Assembly: GCA_963813525.1 (NCBI GenBank)
Contig: CAWEZI010000002.1
Span: 359,797-423,796, forward strand
DNA: 64,000 nt
Direction of reading: 5' to 3'
Source of the DNA: Bog-756 sp963813525
GTDB lineage: Bacteria; Actinomycetota; Acidimicrobiia; Acidimicrobiales; RAAP-2
Shown here: piece by piece, positions 1 through 8,040 of the stretch
Layout of the letters: every line of letters starts with the position of its first letter
How positions within the stretch are numbered: the first letter of the stretch is position 1
Notes under the pieces: model-generated
The model's database searches: none
The model's input: only the letters and a program-made list of their open reading frames with translations
Told to the model about the DNA's origin: nothing
Program-made: the position numbers and the translations under genes

Positions 1-186
1 AACTCTCACCGCCGTGGACCACGTTCCGCTCCGTGAGCCGCTGGGCCGGGTGCGTGACCGGGCTCCCTTCTCGCTTGGTCTGTAGCGGTACTTCGCGCAG
101 AGGCAGACCACAGCTCTCTGGTGGCAGAGGCACGCCCGACCTCGAGGGACACCGACACTGTCGTTCGTTGCAGGACTTGCTTGAGA

Positions 187-975
187 TCAGTCGGCACTTG
201 CGACAACCCATCCGAACTCGGAGGTGACCCGGACGCCGACGTCCCGATCGCACAATGGCGAGATGGCCTCATGCAACGCCTCGCAGAACGCCTCGTAGCC
301 GACTGCCTCGATCGCAGGGACGGACGGCCCCGCTGCCGCCAGAGCGCGAACGGCCGTGTCGGTGTCGGGCCACTCATTGACGACGTCGACGGCTCCGCGC
401 TTTACCAACGTGAAGCCCGTAACCGCCAACATGTCCTCCATGACGCCCCCGCGGCCGGTGTCCCCGTGTTCCATATTGGCTGCCCCGTGTTCAGGTGGAG
501 ACAGTTCGATGACCTTGAGGAAGTACGGCATGAGACCCAGACGGTCGAATCGTCCCCAGAAGGTCAGCCCCAGTCGACCGCCGGGCACGAGCACCCGGCG
601 AGCCTCCTTCAATGCACCTTCGCATCCTTTCCAGATGCCATTGAAGCTCGTCGCGACATCGAAGCTGTCATCTGTGAACGGCAGCTCGAACATGTCCCCA
701 ACGCGGAAGTCCCCACTCGGGGTTCTTGTGCGTGCGATCGTCACGAGGGCCTCAGCTGCGTCCAGTCCCGAGACCTGGGTTTTCCTCTTGGCGGCAAGAT
801 GAGCAGCAAACCCCGATCCACAGGCGATGTCGAGGAGGCGGGCGCCGGCCCCGATTTCTAGACGGTCGAACAGCAACTCGTTCGCCGGGCGAGCGTACGG
901 CTCGAACAGGTACGCCCACTCCACGGCACGCGCCCCCCAGCCTCGACCTGCTTCTTCCCAGTTCACGGTGGTCAC
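187..975 (-). CDS. Class I SAM-dependent methyltransferase
   Basis: A 262-aa protein with a Rossmann-type methyltransferase fold. Motif I (DIACGSGFAAHLA, about residues 49-61) binds S-adenosylmethionine, followed by the acidic loop (GLDAAE) and the post-motif LVPGGRLGLTFWG typical of UbiE/Methyltransf_11 enzymes. The start is GTG at 975, preceded by AAGAGG and GGAG. It is transcribed divergently from a TetR regulator 102 bp away, so it is probably that regulator's target. The substrate cannot be read from the sequence. Bases 1-186, downstream of its stop, show no convincing gene. Confidence 0.8.
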   Translation of the reverse strand: MTTVNWEEAGRGWGARAVEWAYLFEPYARPANELLFDRLEIGAGARLLDIACGSGFAAHLAAKRKTQVSGLDAAEALVTIARTRTPSGDFRVGDMFELPFTDDSFDVATSFNGIWKGCEGALKEARRVLVPGGRLGLTFWGRFDRLGLMPYFLKVIELSPPEHGAANMEHGDTGRGGVMEDMLAVTGFTLVKRGAVDVVNEWPDTDTAVRALAAAGPSVPAIEAVGYEAFCEALHEAISPLCDRDVGVRVTSEFGWVVASAD

Positions 976-992
976 TAGCTCCGACCTCTTTC

Positions 993-1035
993 TAGACGAA
1001 CGATCGTACGAGTAATGTAAACGGACGTGCGTCTA
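993..1035. promoter_or_regulatory. Probable TetR operator between divergent genes
   Basis: The divergent intergenic region holds a near-perfect 14-bp palindrome CGAACGATCGTACG (997-1010). It is nested in a wider inverted repeat, TAGACG (993-998) with CGTCTA (1030-1035). Its position between a methyltransferase and a TetR gene is where a self-regulating TetR dimer would bind. The assignment is inference from symmetry and location. Confidence 0.45.
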
Positions 1036-1077
1036 AGACGCAAGGGGTCAGATGGGCGAGGGAAGGAAATCGAGCCG

Positions 1078-1695
1078 ATGCGTGAGGAGGAGGCACCGAA
1101 GAAGCAGACCCGTGCCCCCGGAGAGCGTTCCCGTGCCCGCATCGTGAAAGAGGCGGCACAGCTTGCGACGATTGAGGGCATCGAAGGGCTTTCGATCGGC
1201 CGACTCGCCGACGCCACCGGTATTGCGAAGAGCAGCGTCTATGCACTGTTCGGCTCCAAGGAGGAACTCCAGCTGGCGACCATCAATGCAGCACGCGACA
1301 GCTTCATCGCCGAAGTGGTCACACCGGCGCTGGGTGCAACCGAGCCGGGGCGAGAACAACTGCTTGCCCTTTGTGACGGCTTCCTCTCCTACGTGGAGCG
1401 GCGCATCTTCCCCGGTGGCTGCTTCTTTGTCGCCGTCTCCGCCGAGGTCGGGGCGCGCCCCGGACGTGTCCATGACCAAGTGGCCCGTATCCAACAGCAG
1501 TGGCGAGACCTGCTCGGGCGCGAAGCCAGCGTTGCCGTCGAGAAGGGTGAACTGCCGCCAGGTACCGACCCCGGACAAGTTGCATTCGAACTCGGTGTCA
1601 TTCTTGCCGGGACAAACATCGTGAGCGTCCTTCACGACGACCAAGCCGTCGTCGCCCGTGCCCGATCAGCGGTGAAGAGTCGACTGTCCCGCTAG
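1078..1695 (+). CDS. TetR/AcrR family transcriptional regulator
   Basis: About 205 aa. The N-terminal helix-turn-helix is clear: RIVKEAAQLATIEGIEGLS, then IGRLADATGIAKSSVYALFG and SKEEL, the standard TetR DNA-binding signature. The C-terminal part is the usual variable ligand-binding helical domain. I place the start at the ATG at 1078, which has GGAAGG about 10 nt upstream, rather than at the in-frame GTG at 1027, which lies in the operator-like region. It probably represses itself and the divergent methyltransferase. The ligand is unknown. Confidence 0.85.
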   Translation: MREEEAPKKQTRAPGERSRARIVKEAAQLATIEGIEGLSIGRLADATGIAKSSVYALFGSKEELQLATINAARDSFIAEVVTPALGATEPGREQLLALCDGFLSYVERRIFPGGCFFVAVSAEVGARPGRVHDQVARIQQQWRDLLGREASVAVEKGELPPGTDPGQVAFELGVILAGTNIVSVLHDDQAVVARARSAVKSRLSR

Positions 1696-1776
1696 TTCGT
1701 GACTCTCGGTTGATCGAGTTGTGGAGCGTCACTCCGTCGACCGTGCGCCTGAGCTGCTTTGCGCATTCTCCCAGTG

Positions 1777-2035
1777 CGTTCTCCCAGTTCAGGGCAGGGT
1801 TCGAACATCGCCATTTGCCTGAGGAAGCGAACGGAAGCCACAAATGCCCATCCACCAGGTAAAACGTTGTAATTCTGACAACACCGTGGAGGTTATGGGA
1901 CTATGTTCGAACCCCTCTTGGACTGCTGAACTGGGGAAATGCGGCATGAAAGTCTGAGATGGGCGGATGTTCGGCTACTGACGGGCTCGCCGCGAGGTTG
2001 GCAACGGAAGTGTTGGACTATGTTCGAACCCCTGT
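1777..2035 (+). repeat. tRNA-Ala-derived dispersed repeat, copy A
   Basis: This fills most of a 480-bp gene-free stretch (1696-2174). It has a 118-bp core (1797-1914) bounded by perfect 12-bp inverted ends, GGGTTCGAACAT and ATGTTCGAACCC. Inside is a hairpin GTTGT/ACAAC (1866-1882) preceded by AAAAC, then GTGGAGG. This order matches the reverse complement of the 3' end and terminator of the tRNA-Ala at 15734-15807. A second ATGTTCGAACCC motif follows at 2020-2031. Copies B (8041) and C (11104) share the same layout. No gene is supported in this stretch. Confidence 0.75.
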
Positions 2036-2174
2036 GGATAACCGCCCCCTCAAGGTCAATGAGGCGACGACGATCCGAGCCGCTCGGTCCGCGACGAGAG
2101 CAGGCTCATCTTCCAAAAACCACTGGCGGCGGCATGGCCCTGTTCGCCACCATGAGAGACCGTCGCATTGGACG

Positions 2175-2372
2175 TCAGGTGGCAAAGCGATCAAGGGCAT
2201 CCCGTACCCATAGTGCATACGAGAGCTGGCTCAGGTCCGAGCGGTCGCCGTTCACGGCATGCAATGTCGAGGCCAGTTGACTGATTGATTTGAGTCGCTC
2301 GTATTCCAGTGGGGCCTCCTCACGGAGGAAGTCGACCACGGCGCGCTTTCCCGAGGCGGTCTTGACGTGCAT
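2175..2372 (-). CDS. Small hypothetical protein
   Basis: A possible 65-aa protein starting at ATG 2372 (N-terminus MHVKTASGKRAVVDFL) with AGGAAGGA about 8 nt upstream. The composition is mixed and plausibly helical (FLREEAPLEYERLKSISQLAS), unlike the Arg/Ser/Pro-rich shadows nearby. I do not recognise a family. It lies downstream of hsp20 on the same strand, 130 bp away, and could be co-transcribed. The reading frame is open further upstream, but that extension overlaps hsp20 and looks non-coding. Confidence 0.45.
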   Translation of the reverse strand: MHVKTASGKRAVVDFLREEAPLEYERLKSISQLASTLHAVNGDRSDLSQLSYALWVRDALDRFAT

Positions 2373-2502
2373 TGACCAAGTCCTTCCTGGGCAGTCGGTA
2401 TCAGTGGGATCGGTGTTGGTCGACCCCAGACGGCGACCGGAAACGGGCATCCATAGAACAACCGCTTCTCGGTCGCCGCTCGGGGATCTTCTGGTGAGAG
2501 AG

Positions 2503-2943
2503 TCAGGGTGATAATTGCTGGTGGTCACCCCGTTCGGTGACCTCGATCCGGCGGGGCTTCGCATGCTCAGCCACCGGAATGGCCAAGGTGAGCACCCCTG
2601 CTTCGTACTCCGCCTGAATATGCTCCGTGTCAAGATTGGTGCCGAGAAACACCTGTCTGGTGAAGGTTCCGTAGGGACGCTCGCCGATCAATACTTCCAC
2701 GTCTTCCGACGCTGGCGGGGCCGGACGTTCTGCCTTGATGGTGAGGACGTTCTCTTCGACGGTTAAATCCACGGCATCAGCACTGACACCGGGGAGGTCG
2801 AGCCGGATCAGGAAGGAGTCGTTCTTTCTGAAGGCATCCATCGGCATGGCCAGGGGTCGGTTCCCGTTGCCGTTCTGTGCACCCCAGAGTTGCTGGAACA
2901 GCCGATCGACGTCCCGAAACGGATCACTACGCACAAGAGCCAT
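2503..2943 (-). CDS. hsp20: Hsp20/alpha-crystallin small heat-shock protein
   Basis: A 146-aa small heat-shock chaperone that holds unfolding proteins in an ATP-independent way. The alpha-crystallin domain spans about residues 35-135: FLIRLDLPGVSADAVDLTVEENVLTIKAER is the usual start (split here by strands), and GVLTLAIPV carries the conserved GVL/I-x-I/V core. Of three clustered ATGs I choose the one at 2943 (MALVRSDPF), because AGGAGGTG sits 7 nt upstream and overlaps the other two. A CIRCE-like operator lies 70 bp upstream, suggesting HrcA control. The neighbour across the divergent promoter is an uncharacterised 167-aa protein. Confidence 0.93.
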   Translation of the reverse strand: MALVRSDPFRDVDRLFQQLWGAQNGNGNRPLAMPMDAFRKNDSFLIRLDLPGVSADAVDLTVEENVLTIKAERPAPPASEDVEVLIGERPYGTFTRQVFLGTNLDTEHIQAEYEAGVLTLAIPVAEHAKPRRIEVTERGDHQQLSP

Positions 2944-3012
2944 GATCATCACCTCCTACGAGCAAGACTTTTTGAGCTCTCGCGCCGCCAAGTGGCGGTG
3001 ACAGAGCAATTA

Positions 3013-3039
3013 TTAGCACTCTCGACCCGCGAGTGCCAG
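3013..3039. promoter_or_regulatory. CIRCE-like HrcA operator upstream of hsp20
   Basis: TTAGCACTC, nine bases, then GAGTGCCAG. The CIRCE consensus is TTAGCACTC-N9-GAGTGCTAA, so the left arm is perfect and the right arm matches 7 of 9. It sits in the divergent region between hsp20 (start 2943) and the gene at 3153. It could therefore control either or both. HrcA itself is not in the window. Confidence 0.8.
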
Positions 3040-3152
3040 CCCTTTTCTGAGATCATGGGACAGAAAATTGTGTCGTCGAGGCAGGGCGCCTTACAAGCCC
3101 ATACGGGGAGCAGAGACCGGCCGCCGCGCCTCATCGAGAGAAAGAAACGCAG

Positions 3153-3656
3153 ATGACAGTTCCAGAGGACCGGGAATCAAAGGGGTTCAGCGAATCCCAG
3201 CGGTCTGGGCTCGAACGCCGTGAGTTCGACCAGGACCGCACCTTGACGGCGATGCACGGACTAGAAACGGCGCTCGGCTCTGCGGCCCCCATGCGTGAGG
3301 GACGATGGCGAGAAGACGTGCTCGAGGCTGTCGGTGTCCTCGACGAGGCCATCCAGGAGGAGATCCGAAACGCCGAACGGCCAGACAGTCTCTTGTCGGA
3401 CATCGCCCAGACGCAGCCCTGGCTGCGCAATCGAGTGCGCGCTCTACGCCTCCAAAACCGCCGCCTACACGACGATGTCGATGCATTGCGCCACGAACTG
3501 GCGGGCCATGACAGCACGGAGGTTGACTTCGCCGATCTGCGTCAACGCCTCGCTTGGATTCTCCACGGTCTCCGGCATCAGAGGGGTCGCGAGTCGGACC
3601 TCATCTATGAGGCCTACTACGAGGCCTTTGGAATCGACCTCGGCCAAGAGTCGTAA
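3153..3656 (+). CDS. Hypothetical protein, helical, divergent from hsp20
   Basis: A 167-aa acidic and arginine-rich protein predicted to be almost wholly helical. A heptad-like stretch, RNRVRALRLQNRRLHDDVDALRH (about 91-113, split here), suggests a short coiled coil. It ends in a tyrosine-rich YEAYYEAFGIDLG. There is no signal peptide or membrane segment. The start ATG 3153 follows GAGAGAAAGAA. The shared CIRCE-like region suggests a stress-linked role, but I do not recognise the family and assign no function. Confidence 0.7.
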   Translation: MTVPEDRESKGFSESQRSGLERREFDQDRTLTAMHGLETALGSAAPMREGRWREDVLEAVGVLDEAIQEEIRNAERPDSLLSDIAQTQPWLRNRVRALRLQNRRLHDDVDALRHELAGHDSTEVDFADLRQRLAWILHGLRHQRGRESDLIYEAYYEAFGIDLGQES

Positions 3657-4376
3657 GCCTGAGGTGACTATGTAGTTCACTCTGCCTGAGCGTCCGGCGT
3701 GGGGGCGCGCCGTTGGCTGACGCGGAACAAGGGACCCGATAGGGCCCCTTGTTCACCCTGGATATTCAGTTGTCATACCTCGAACGTTGCTGCCTGCGAT
3801 CCATCATCGGTCGGCAGAACACGGCTGGAGCGAGGGCTACAACCCGTCGCCGAGACCCTCCCGGCAATGCCCCTCCTCTTTCCGTTCCGGATGTACTCCT
3901 CGGTCCGATGCACGGTCTCAAGCACGACGCAGGCGGTGTTCGGGTATTTGGCTACACCTAAACTAAGGCGGCGCCCGCTCGATCGCCTCCAAGTCCAACA
4001 TGGATAACCTCGCCTTGATGCAAGTGGCTTCCTGTTTGCCCGGATTTCGTACTGTTCCCAACGCAAGTTATAACTCCAAGGCATGTCTCGAATCAAGGCC
4101 TACGACGTTTGCGTGGTCAGCCGATCTCGACCTCAGGTGATTCCGCTCGAGTCATTTGGGGGCAGAGCCGATACGCCGGTCGCTCTCGCCCTGTGGCATC
4201 GGCCAAACGATCTGCACCGTCTCTTCCGGGCCAACAAGACTCCGCCGCCGGCGCGTGCGAACATCGGCGAAGCTGAACTTAGGCGGCAGGACCACAAGCT
4301 CTTACAACTGCTCGGCCGCGAACTCGAGTTAGGATCCCACCACAGCTGGGTCAGGTCCGTAATGCGGGCGTTCCCC

Positions 4377-4590
4377 ACATTTGAACATGTGGGTGCCTTC
4401 AGGAGCTCGCCCGCAGAAAGCGAAGGTCCAAATCCCTCAACCTTTGAGTGGCTTCGTACTCCGAGCGTCGATTGCCTATGTACTGATCGAATAACTCGCT
4501 GAAGGGGTGCACGTGACTTCACAATGGCCGGAAACCGGCCCGTCGGCGCTTGGGTCACCTTCAGAAGTAATGTGACTATGTTCGAATCCC
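4377..4590 (+). repeat. tRNA-Ala-derived repeat, degenerate copy D
   Basis: This lies inside a 1-kb gene-free stretch (3657-4687). It begins ACATTTGAACAT, a decayed left end. It keeps an internal stretch similar to copy A (GCAGAAAGCGAAGG, then CCAAATCCCTCAACC), a decayed middle motif CTATGTACTGATCGAAT near 4474-4490, and ends GACTATGTTCGAATCC at 4574-4589. The motif spacing matches copies A-C. The remainder of 3657-4687 has open frames of poor composition on both strands and no gene I can support. Confidence 0.5.
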
Positions 4591-4687
4591 TTCGAGCATC
4601 GGCCGGAACTGATTCGGCCCGATCCCATCCCGCCAAAGGCCCTCCGCTCACCATCGGGTGCGCGAGAATGCGGGACAACTCCAAACG

Positions 4688-5614
4688 TCATTTGGCGATG
4701 AAGCGGTGGATGGCTTCGTTGGCGTGGTCCTGATAGGACGAGTTGGCCAAATCAGGGAAGATTTCCGATTGGTCCACCATGGGACCCTTCAACTTGCCCG
4801 CCGCGCTCGCGTAGAACACGCCACTCGAAAGCGTCGGGTCCGTGACACCGTCGACGAGTCGCTTCGAGCCCACGACAACTTCGTGGGAGATGCCGAGGCG
4901 GGGCATTATGTGTTTGGCCGCAAAGCGTAGCGGTGGCGCCGCGCCGGCGGCGGCTTCGGTTCCCGTAGTGTTGCCGGGGCTGACAGTGATAAAGCGGAGG
5001 TCGGGGTATTGGCGCGCCAGGTGGGCCATCCATAAGGCTCCGATGTACTTGACTTGACCGAAGGCGAGGTTTTGATCATATTTTCTGTCAGCGAAGTAGC
5101 TGCCGTCGATGACGGTAGTGAGTTCATCGGTAGAGGTTGAGACGAAGGTTGGCCGTTTGAACCCCAACTTCGGAATTCCCCTGGCTGCTTCACTTGCGGC
5201 GAACACCGCTACCTGGCCAAGTCGGTTCTGGGTCAGGAGCCCTTCGAGGAGAACCGCGTGACCGAGAACGTTCGTAGCGAACAGTGTGGTGACCCCGTCA
5301 GCGGTCAATTCCATCAAGGTCTTGTTGCCGATTACACCAGCGTTCATGACCAGCGCATCGAGGGGTCCGCTGATGGCCGCTACGCCAGCGCGGACCGAAA
5401 CAAGATCGGTGACGTCCATGAGAATGATGTCGAAGATGTCTCGGCCAGTCACGGCTTCGAGATCGGCCTTTGCCTGTGTCGCCCGATCTTGGTTCCGACA
5501 TGCCAGGTAGATGCGGCCGATCTCAGGACGTAACGCCAGCTGCCGGGCCACATCCTTGCCGATCCCGACATTGGCGCCCGTGATGAGCACCGTCTTTCCA
5601 TGGAGGACGCTCAT
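4688..5614 (-). CDS. Short-chain dehydrogenase/reductase (retinol-dehydrogenase-like), odd active site
   Basis: A 308-aa SDR. The NAD(P)-binding TGANVGIG motif is at residues 13-20, the structural NAG motif at about 91-93, and the catalytic-region serine in VFAASEAARG. The usual YxxxK reads FGQVK here, so the catalytic tyrosine position is phenylalanine (codon TTC). Long SDRs of this shape act on lipophilic alcohols or ketones, but the substrate here is unknown and the Tyr-to-Phe change leaves activity in doubt. It overlaps the upstream DUF1330 gene by 4 bp (ATGA), so the two are translationally coupled. Confidence 0.85.
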   Translation of the reverse strand: MSVLHGKTVLITGANVGIGKDVARQLALRPEIGRIYLACRNQDRATQAKADLEAVTGRDIFDIILMDVTDLVSVRAGVAAISGPLDALVMNAGVIGNKTLMELTADGVTTLFATNVLGHAVLLEGLLTQNRLGQVAVFAASEAARGIPKLGFKRPTFVSTSTDELTTVIDGSYFADRKYDQNLAFGQVKYIGALWMAHLARQYPDLRFITVSPGNTTGTEAAAGAAPPLRFAAKHIMPRLGISHEVVVGSKRLVDGVTDPTLSSGVFYASAAGKLKGPMVDQSEIFPDLANSSYQDHANEAIHRFIAK

Positions 5615-5931
5615 TCGGAGTCCACCTCATCCTCTGTGGGCGTAGGGAGCCCGTCGAGCAAGCTGAAACGGGCATCCATCGCGACACTTCGGACTTCGAT
5701 CAGCTGCTGATACTCAGGCGAGTTGTACCAACTGAGTGCCGTCTCATGATCTGGAAACTGTACGACCACCCCTGAGGAGAGCCCGGTTTCGCCATCCAGG
5801 ATCTCCCAGTTGCTATTGGCGAGCACCTCGGCTCCGTACTCTTGAGCGGTCTTGCCAGCGGTGCCGGCGTACTTCTCACGGTAAACATCTGGGTCCTTAA
5901 CTGTGAATTCGACAATTACATATGCACTCAT
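5611..5931 (-). CDS. DUF1330 family protein (dimeric alpha-beta barrel)
   Basis: A 106-aa protein of the DUF1330 family: SAYVIVEFTVKDPDVYREKY at the N-terminus, a conserved FPDHETALSWYNSPEYQ motif at about 59-75, and a typical length near 100 aa. Family members have a ferredoxin-like alpha-beta barrel fold, and their function is mostly unproven. The start ATG 5931 follows AGGGAG. It is first in a two-gene unit with the SDR at 4688. A heptanucleotide tandem repeat lies 12 bp upstream, in the place where the promoter should be. Confidence 0.88.
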   Translation of the reverse strand: MSAYVIVEFTVKDPDVYREKYAGTAGKTAQEYGAEVLANSNWEILDGETGLSSGVVVQFPDHETALSWYNSPEYQQLIEVRSVAMDARFSLLDGLPTPTEDEVDSE

Positions 5932-5943
5932 GTGGATACTCCC

Positions 5944-5985
5944 TAGTTGTTAGTTGTTAGTTGTTAGTTGTTAGTTGTTAGTTGT
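5944..5985. repeat. Heptanucleotide tandem repeat (TAGTTGT)6
   Basis: Six perfect head-to-tail copies of TAGTTGT occupy the 99-bp gap between the broken SDR (stop at 6031) and the DUF1330 start (5931, minus strand). The tract is AT-rich in otherwise GC-rich DNA. Perfect short tandem repeats change copy number by slippage, so this could vary promoter spacing for the DUF1330-SDR pair. Confidence 0.95.
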
Positions 5986-6030
5986 TATTGGCTTCTGGGT
6001 CTTCGCTCTCAAACGTCACTGCCGACAGCG

Positions 6031-6782
6031 TCACGTGGCGACCCGGCCTCCATCGACGGCAAGAGTGACGCCGTGCACGAAGCTGGCATCGTCACTGGCA
6101 AGAAAGACGATTGCGGAAGCGAGCTCCTCGGGCTCGGCGACGCGACCTGGTGGTGCGAGTGCTGCGAGATGGCTCACCATCTCCTCGGGGACCCCCTCCA
6201 TCATGCGGGTGCGCGTCGAGCCGGGAGCAACGGCGTCCACTCGAACACCACTCGGGCCGTATTCGGCTGCCCCGGTCTTCGTCAGCAGCTCGAGAGCCGC
6301 TCGGCTGGCGCCGTACATGGCCATGCCGGCCTGTCCAAAGCTCGCGACCATCGTGGAGATGTTGACGATCGAACCCCATCCACGCTCGGCCATGGCTGGC
6401 GCCAGTCACGCGACAAGGAAGAACGGAACCTTGACGTTCAGTGCAAAGGTCTCGTCGAACTGAGCCTCGGTGGCTGCCTTGCTCGGTCCGAGCAAGGCGA
6501 CACCGGCGTTGTTGATGAGGATGTCGACGTGACCGCCACCTGCCTCAGTGGACCACTCGACCAGGTCCTGTGCCGACTTCAGATCGCTCAACGAAGTGAG
6601 CAGGAAGGTCGCGCTGCCTCCGCCGCCTTCGATTTCGGCGATCACGTCTTTGGCTCGTTGTTCCTTTCGTCCGACGATCAGTACGTGAGCGCCGCGCGGG
6701 CGGCCAAGACGATGGCGGTGGCCTGGCCGATCCCGCTCGTCGAGCCCGTTACCAGTGCTGTCTTGCCGCTTAGATCAGTCAT
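6031..6782 (-). pseudogene. Short-chain dehydrogenase/reductase, frameshifted and with a nonsense codon
   Basis: A classical FabG-like SDR of about 250 aa can be pieced together from three parts. ATG 6782 opens MTDLSGKTALVTGSTSGIGQ. A 2-base excess in the CGCGCGG run near 6690-6700 shifts the frame before the expected GAHVLIVGRKEQR. The second part carries INNAG, and the third carries YGASRAALE and the PGSTRT loop. Between them an in-frame TGA (6406-6408) interrupts ...FFLVA*LAPAM. Two independent lesions argue for a dead gene rather than one sequencing error. It is divergent from a TetR regulator with two operator-like palindromes. Confidence 0.85.
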
Positions 6783-6807
6783 GCGTTGTTCTTCCTCTCG
6801 ATCAAAA

Positions 6808-6856
6808 TGGGTTATGCGACCCACTCTCGCAGCCAGAAAATGGGTTGTCAAACCCA
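6808..6856. promoter_or_regulatory. Two TetR operator-like palindromes
   Basis: TGGGTTATGCGACCCA (6808-6823) and TGGGTTGTCAAACCCA (6841-6856) share TGGGT...ACCCA arms and are centred 33 bp apart, about three helical turns. They sit between the broken SDR and the divergent TetR gene (start 6878), so they are the likely binding sites of that regulator. Confidence 0.65.
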
Positions 6857-6877
6857 AAAGTTTGCTAGCATTGGTTC

Positions 6878-7483
6878 GTGGTCAACGAGACGAGTGACCG
6901 GCCGAGGCTCACCTCCAAGGGAGCACGCACCCGAGCCCGAATAGTGGAGGAGGCCGCCGCCCTGATCCATGAGCGCGGAGTGGCGGGCACCACCTTGGAA
7001 GATGTCAAGGCGGCGGCGGGAGTCAGCGGCTCGCAGATGTACCACTACTTTCCCGACAAGGACGATCTCGTGCAGGCGGTCATCGATTACCAGGCCGAGA
7101 ACATCGTCAATCGCCAGCGGCACGCGTTCGCCAACGCGAACGGAGTCGAAGCCTGGCGGAACATGGTGATCACCGCAGCGAAGCGCACCAAAGCAAAGGG
7201 GGGCTGCCAACTTGGCTCGCTCGTTGGTCAACTCGCCGAGAGTGACCCCGAGGCCCGAGCGCTCATCGCGGCAGGGTTCGATCAGTGGGCAGCCGCAATT
7301 GGCGAAGGGCTGAGATCCCTTCATGCCGACGGGAAGCTCCCATCGGACATCGACCCGGACGACCTCGCCACTACTCTGCTCGCCACGCTCCAAGGGGGAC
7401 TTCTACTCGCCCAGGTACAGCAGTGTCCCCGTCCGTTCGAGACTGCCGTCGATACCCTTCTCGCCCTTGCCATCGGCAAATGA
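6878..7483 (+). CDS. TetR/AcrR family transcriptional regulator
   Basis: A 201-aa protein. The N-terminal HTH is ARIVEEAAALIHERGVAGTT followed by LEDVKAAAGVSGSQMYHYF and DKDDLV. The C-terminal domain has the KGGCQLGSLVGQL motif of the YcdC/TetR_C class that often regulates oxidoreductases. The start is GTG 6878, just after two palindromes. Its likely target, the divergent SDR, is broken, so the regulator may now control only itself or genes elsewhere. Confidence 0.88.
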   Translation: MVNETSDRPRLTSKGARTRARIVEEAAALIHERGVAGTTLEDVKAAAGVSGSQMYHYFPDKDDLVQAVIDYQAENIVNRQRHAFANANGVEAWRNMVITAAKRTKAKGGCQLGSLVGQLAESDPEARALIAAGFDQWAAAIGEGLRSLHADGKLPSDIDPDDLATTLLATLQGGLLLAQVQQCPRPFETAVDTLLALAIGK

Positions 7484-7544
7484 GCCCAAACCAGGACAGA
7501 TCTCGGTTGAGTAGACAACGAGTTCAGGACAGCGAGGAGGTCGG

Positions 7545-7986
7545 ATGACGACACTCGAGGAAGAGGCAGCACTTGCCAGTCGGGACCACGGATTGGTCGT
7601 GATCTCGACATTGCGGTCTAATGAGACGATCCAGGCGTCCTTTGTCAATGCCGGTGTGATCGCTCACCCAGCCACAGGCGAGACCGTTCTGGGATTGGTC
7701 ACCGCAGGCCGGATCAAGCTGGCCAACCTCCGCGCCCGTCCTCAAGTGACTGCAATCTTCCGGAGAAGTTTGGCAGTGGGCAGCAGTAGAAGGGCAAGCC
7801 GAGCTCGTTGGGCCCGATGATTCCCGGCCGTGGCTTGATGCGGAAGGTCTACGGCAGCTCCGCCGAGGGATCTTCGCCGCTGCCGGCGGGGAGCACGACA
7901 ACTGGGACGAATACGACCGAATCATGGCCGAAGAACGCCGGGCCGCCGTGCTTATCCGGCCGGACCGGATCTACAGCAATCGATGA
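7545..7986 (+). pseudogene. PPOX-class (F420/FMN split-barrel) enzyme, frameshifted
   Basis: ATG 7545 opens MTTLEEEAALASRDHGLVV and runs through the split-barrel strands (ISTLRSNETIQASFVNAGVI, then LANLRARPQVTAIFRR). Near 7773 an extra T in AGTTTGGCAG breaks the frame. The other frame continues sensibly as WQWAAVEGQAELVGPDDS ... ILIRPDRIYSN-like residues to TGA 7984-7986. The restored product would be about 146 aa, normal for the TIGR03618-type family that reduces substrates with F420 or FMN. A single-base sequencing error cannot be excluded. It lies 61 bp downstream of the TetR gene on the same strand. Confidence 0.75.
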
Positions 7987-8040
7987 TCTGTGGACGGCGG
8001 GAGCCTGACCCGCTCATGCGGACAGGATCCCTGGTTTGGA

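Noticed and set aside
187..861. Plus-strand frames opposite the first methyltransferase
   Set aside because: The minus-strand product has clear methyltransferase motifs; the plus-strand frames do not.
1797..1914. Repeat cores as functional tRNA genes or half-genes
   Set aside because: They have only a T-arm-like and acceptor-like end, with a 4-base insertion, and no anticodon arm.
4083..4502. 139-codon plus-strand frame in the gene-free stretch
   Set aside because: No ribosome binding site and runs into the repeat; not supported.
4133..4684. 183-codon minus-strand frame in the gene-free stretch
   Set aside because: Ser/Arg/Pro-rich, no start signal, crosses degenerate repeat copy D and resembles no protein I know.
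5944..5985. CRISPR array
   Set aside because: The units are 7 bp with no spacers; a simple tandem repeat. No cas gene is present.
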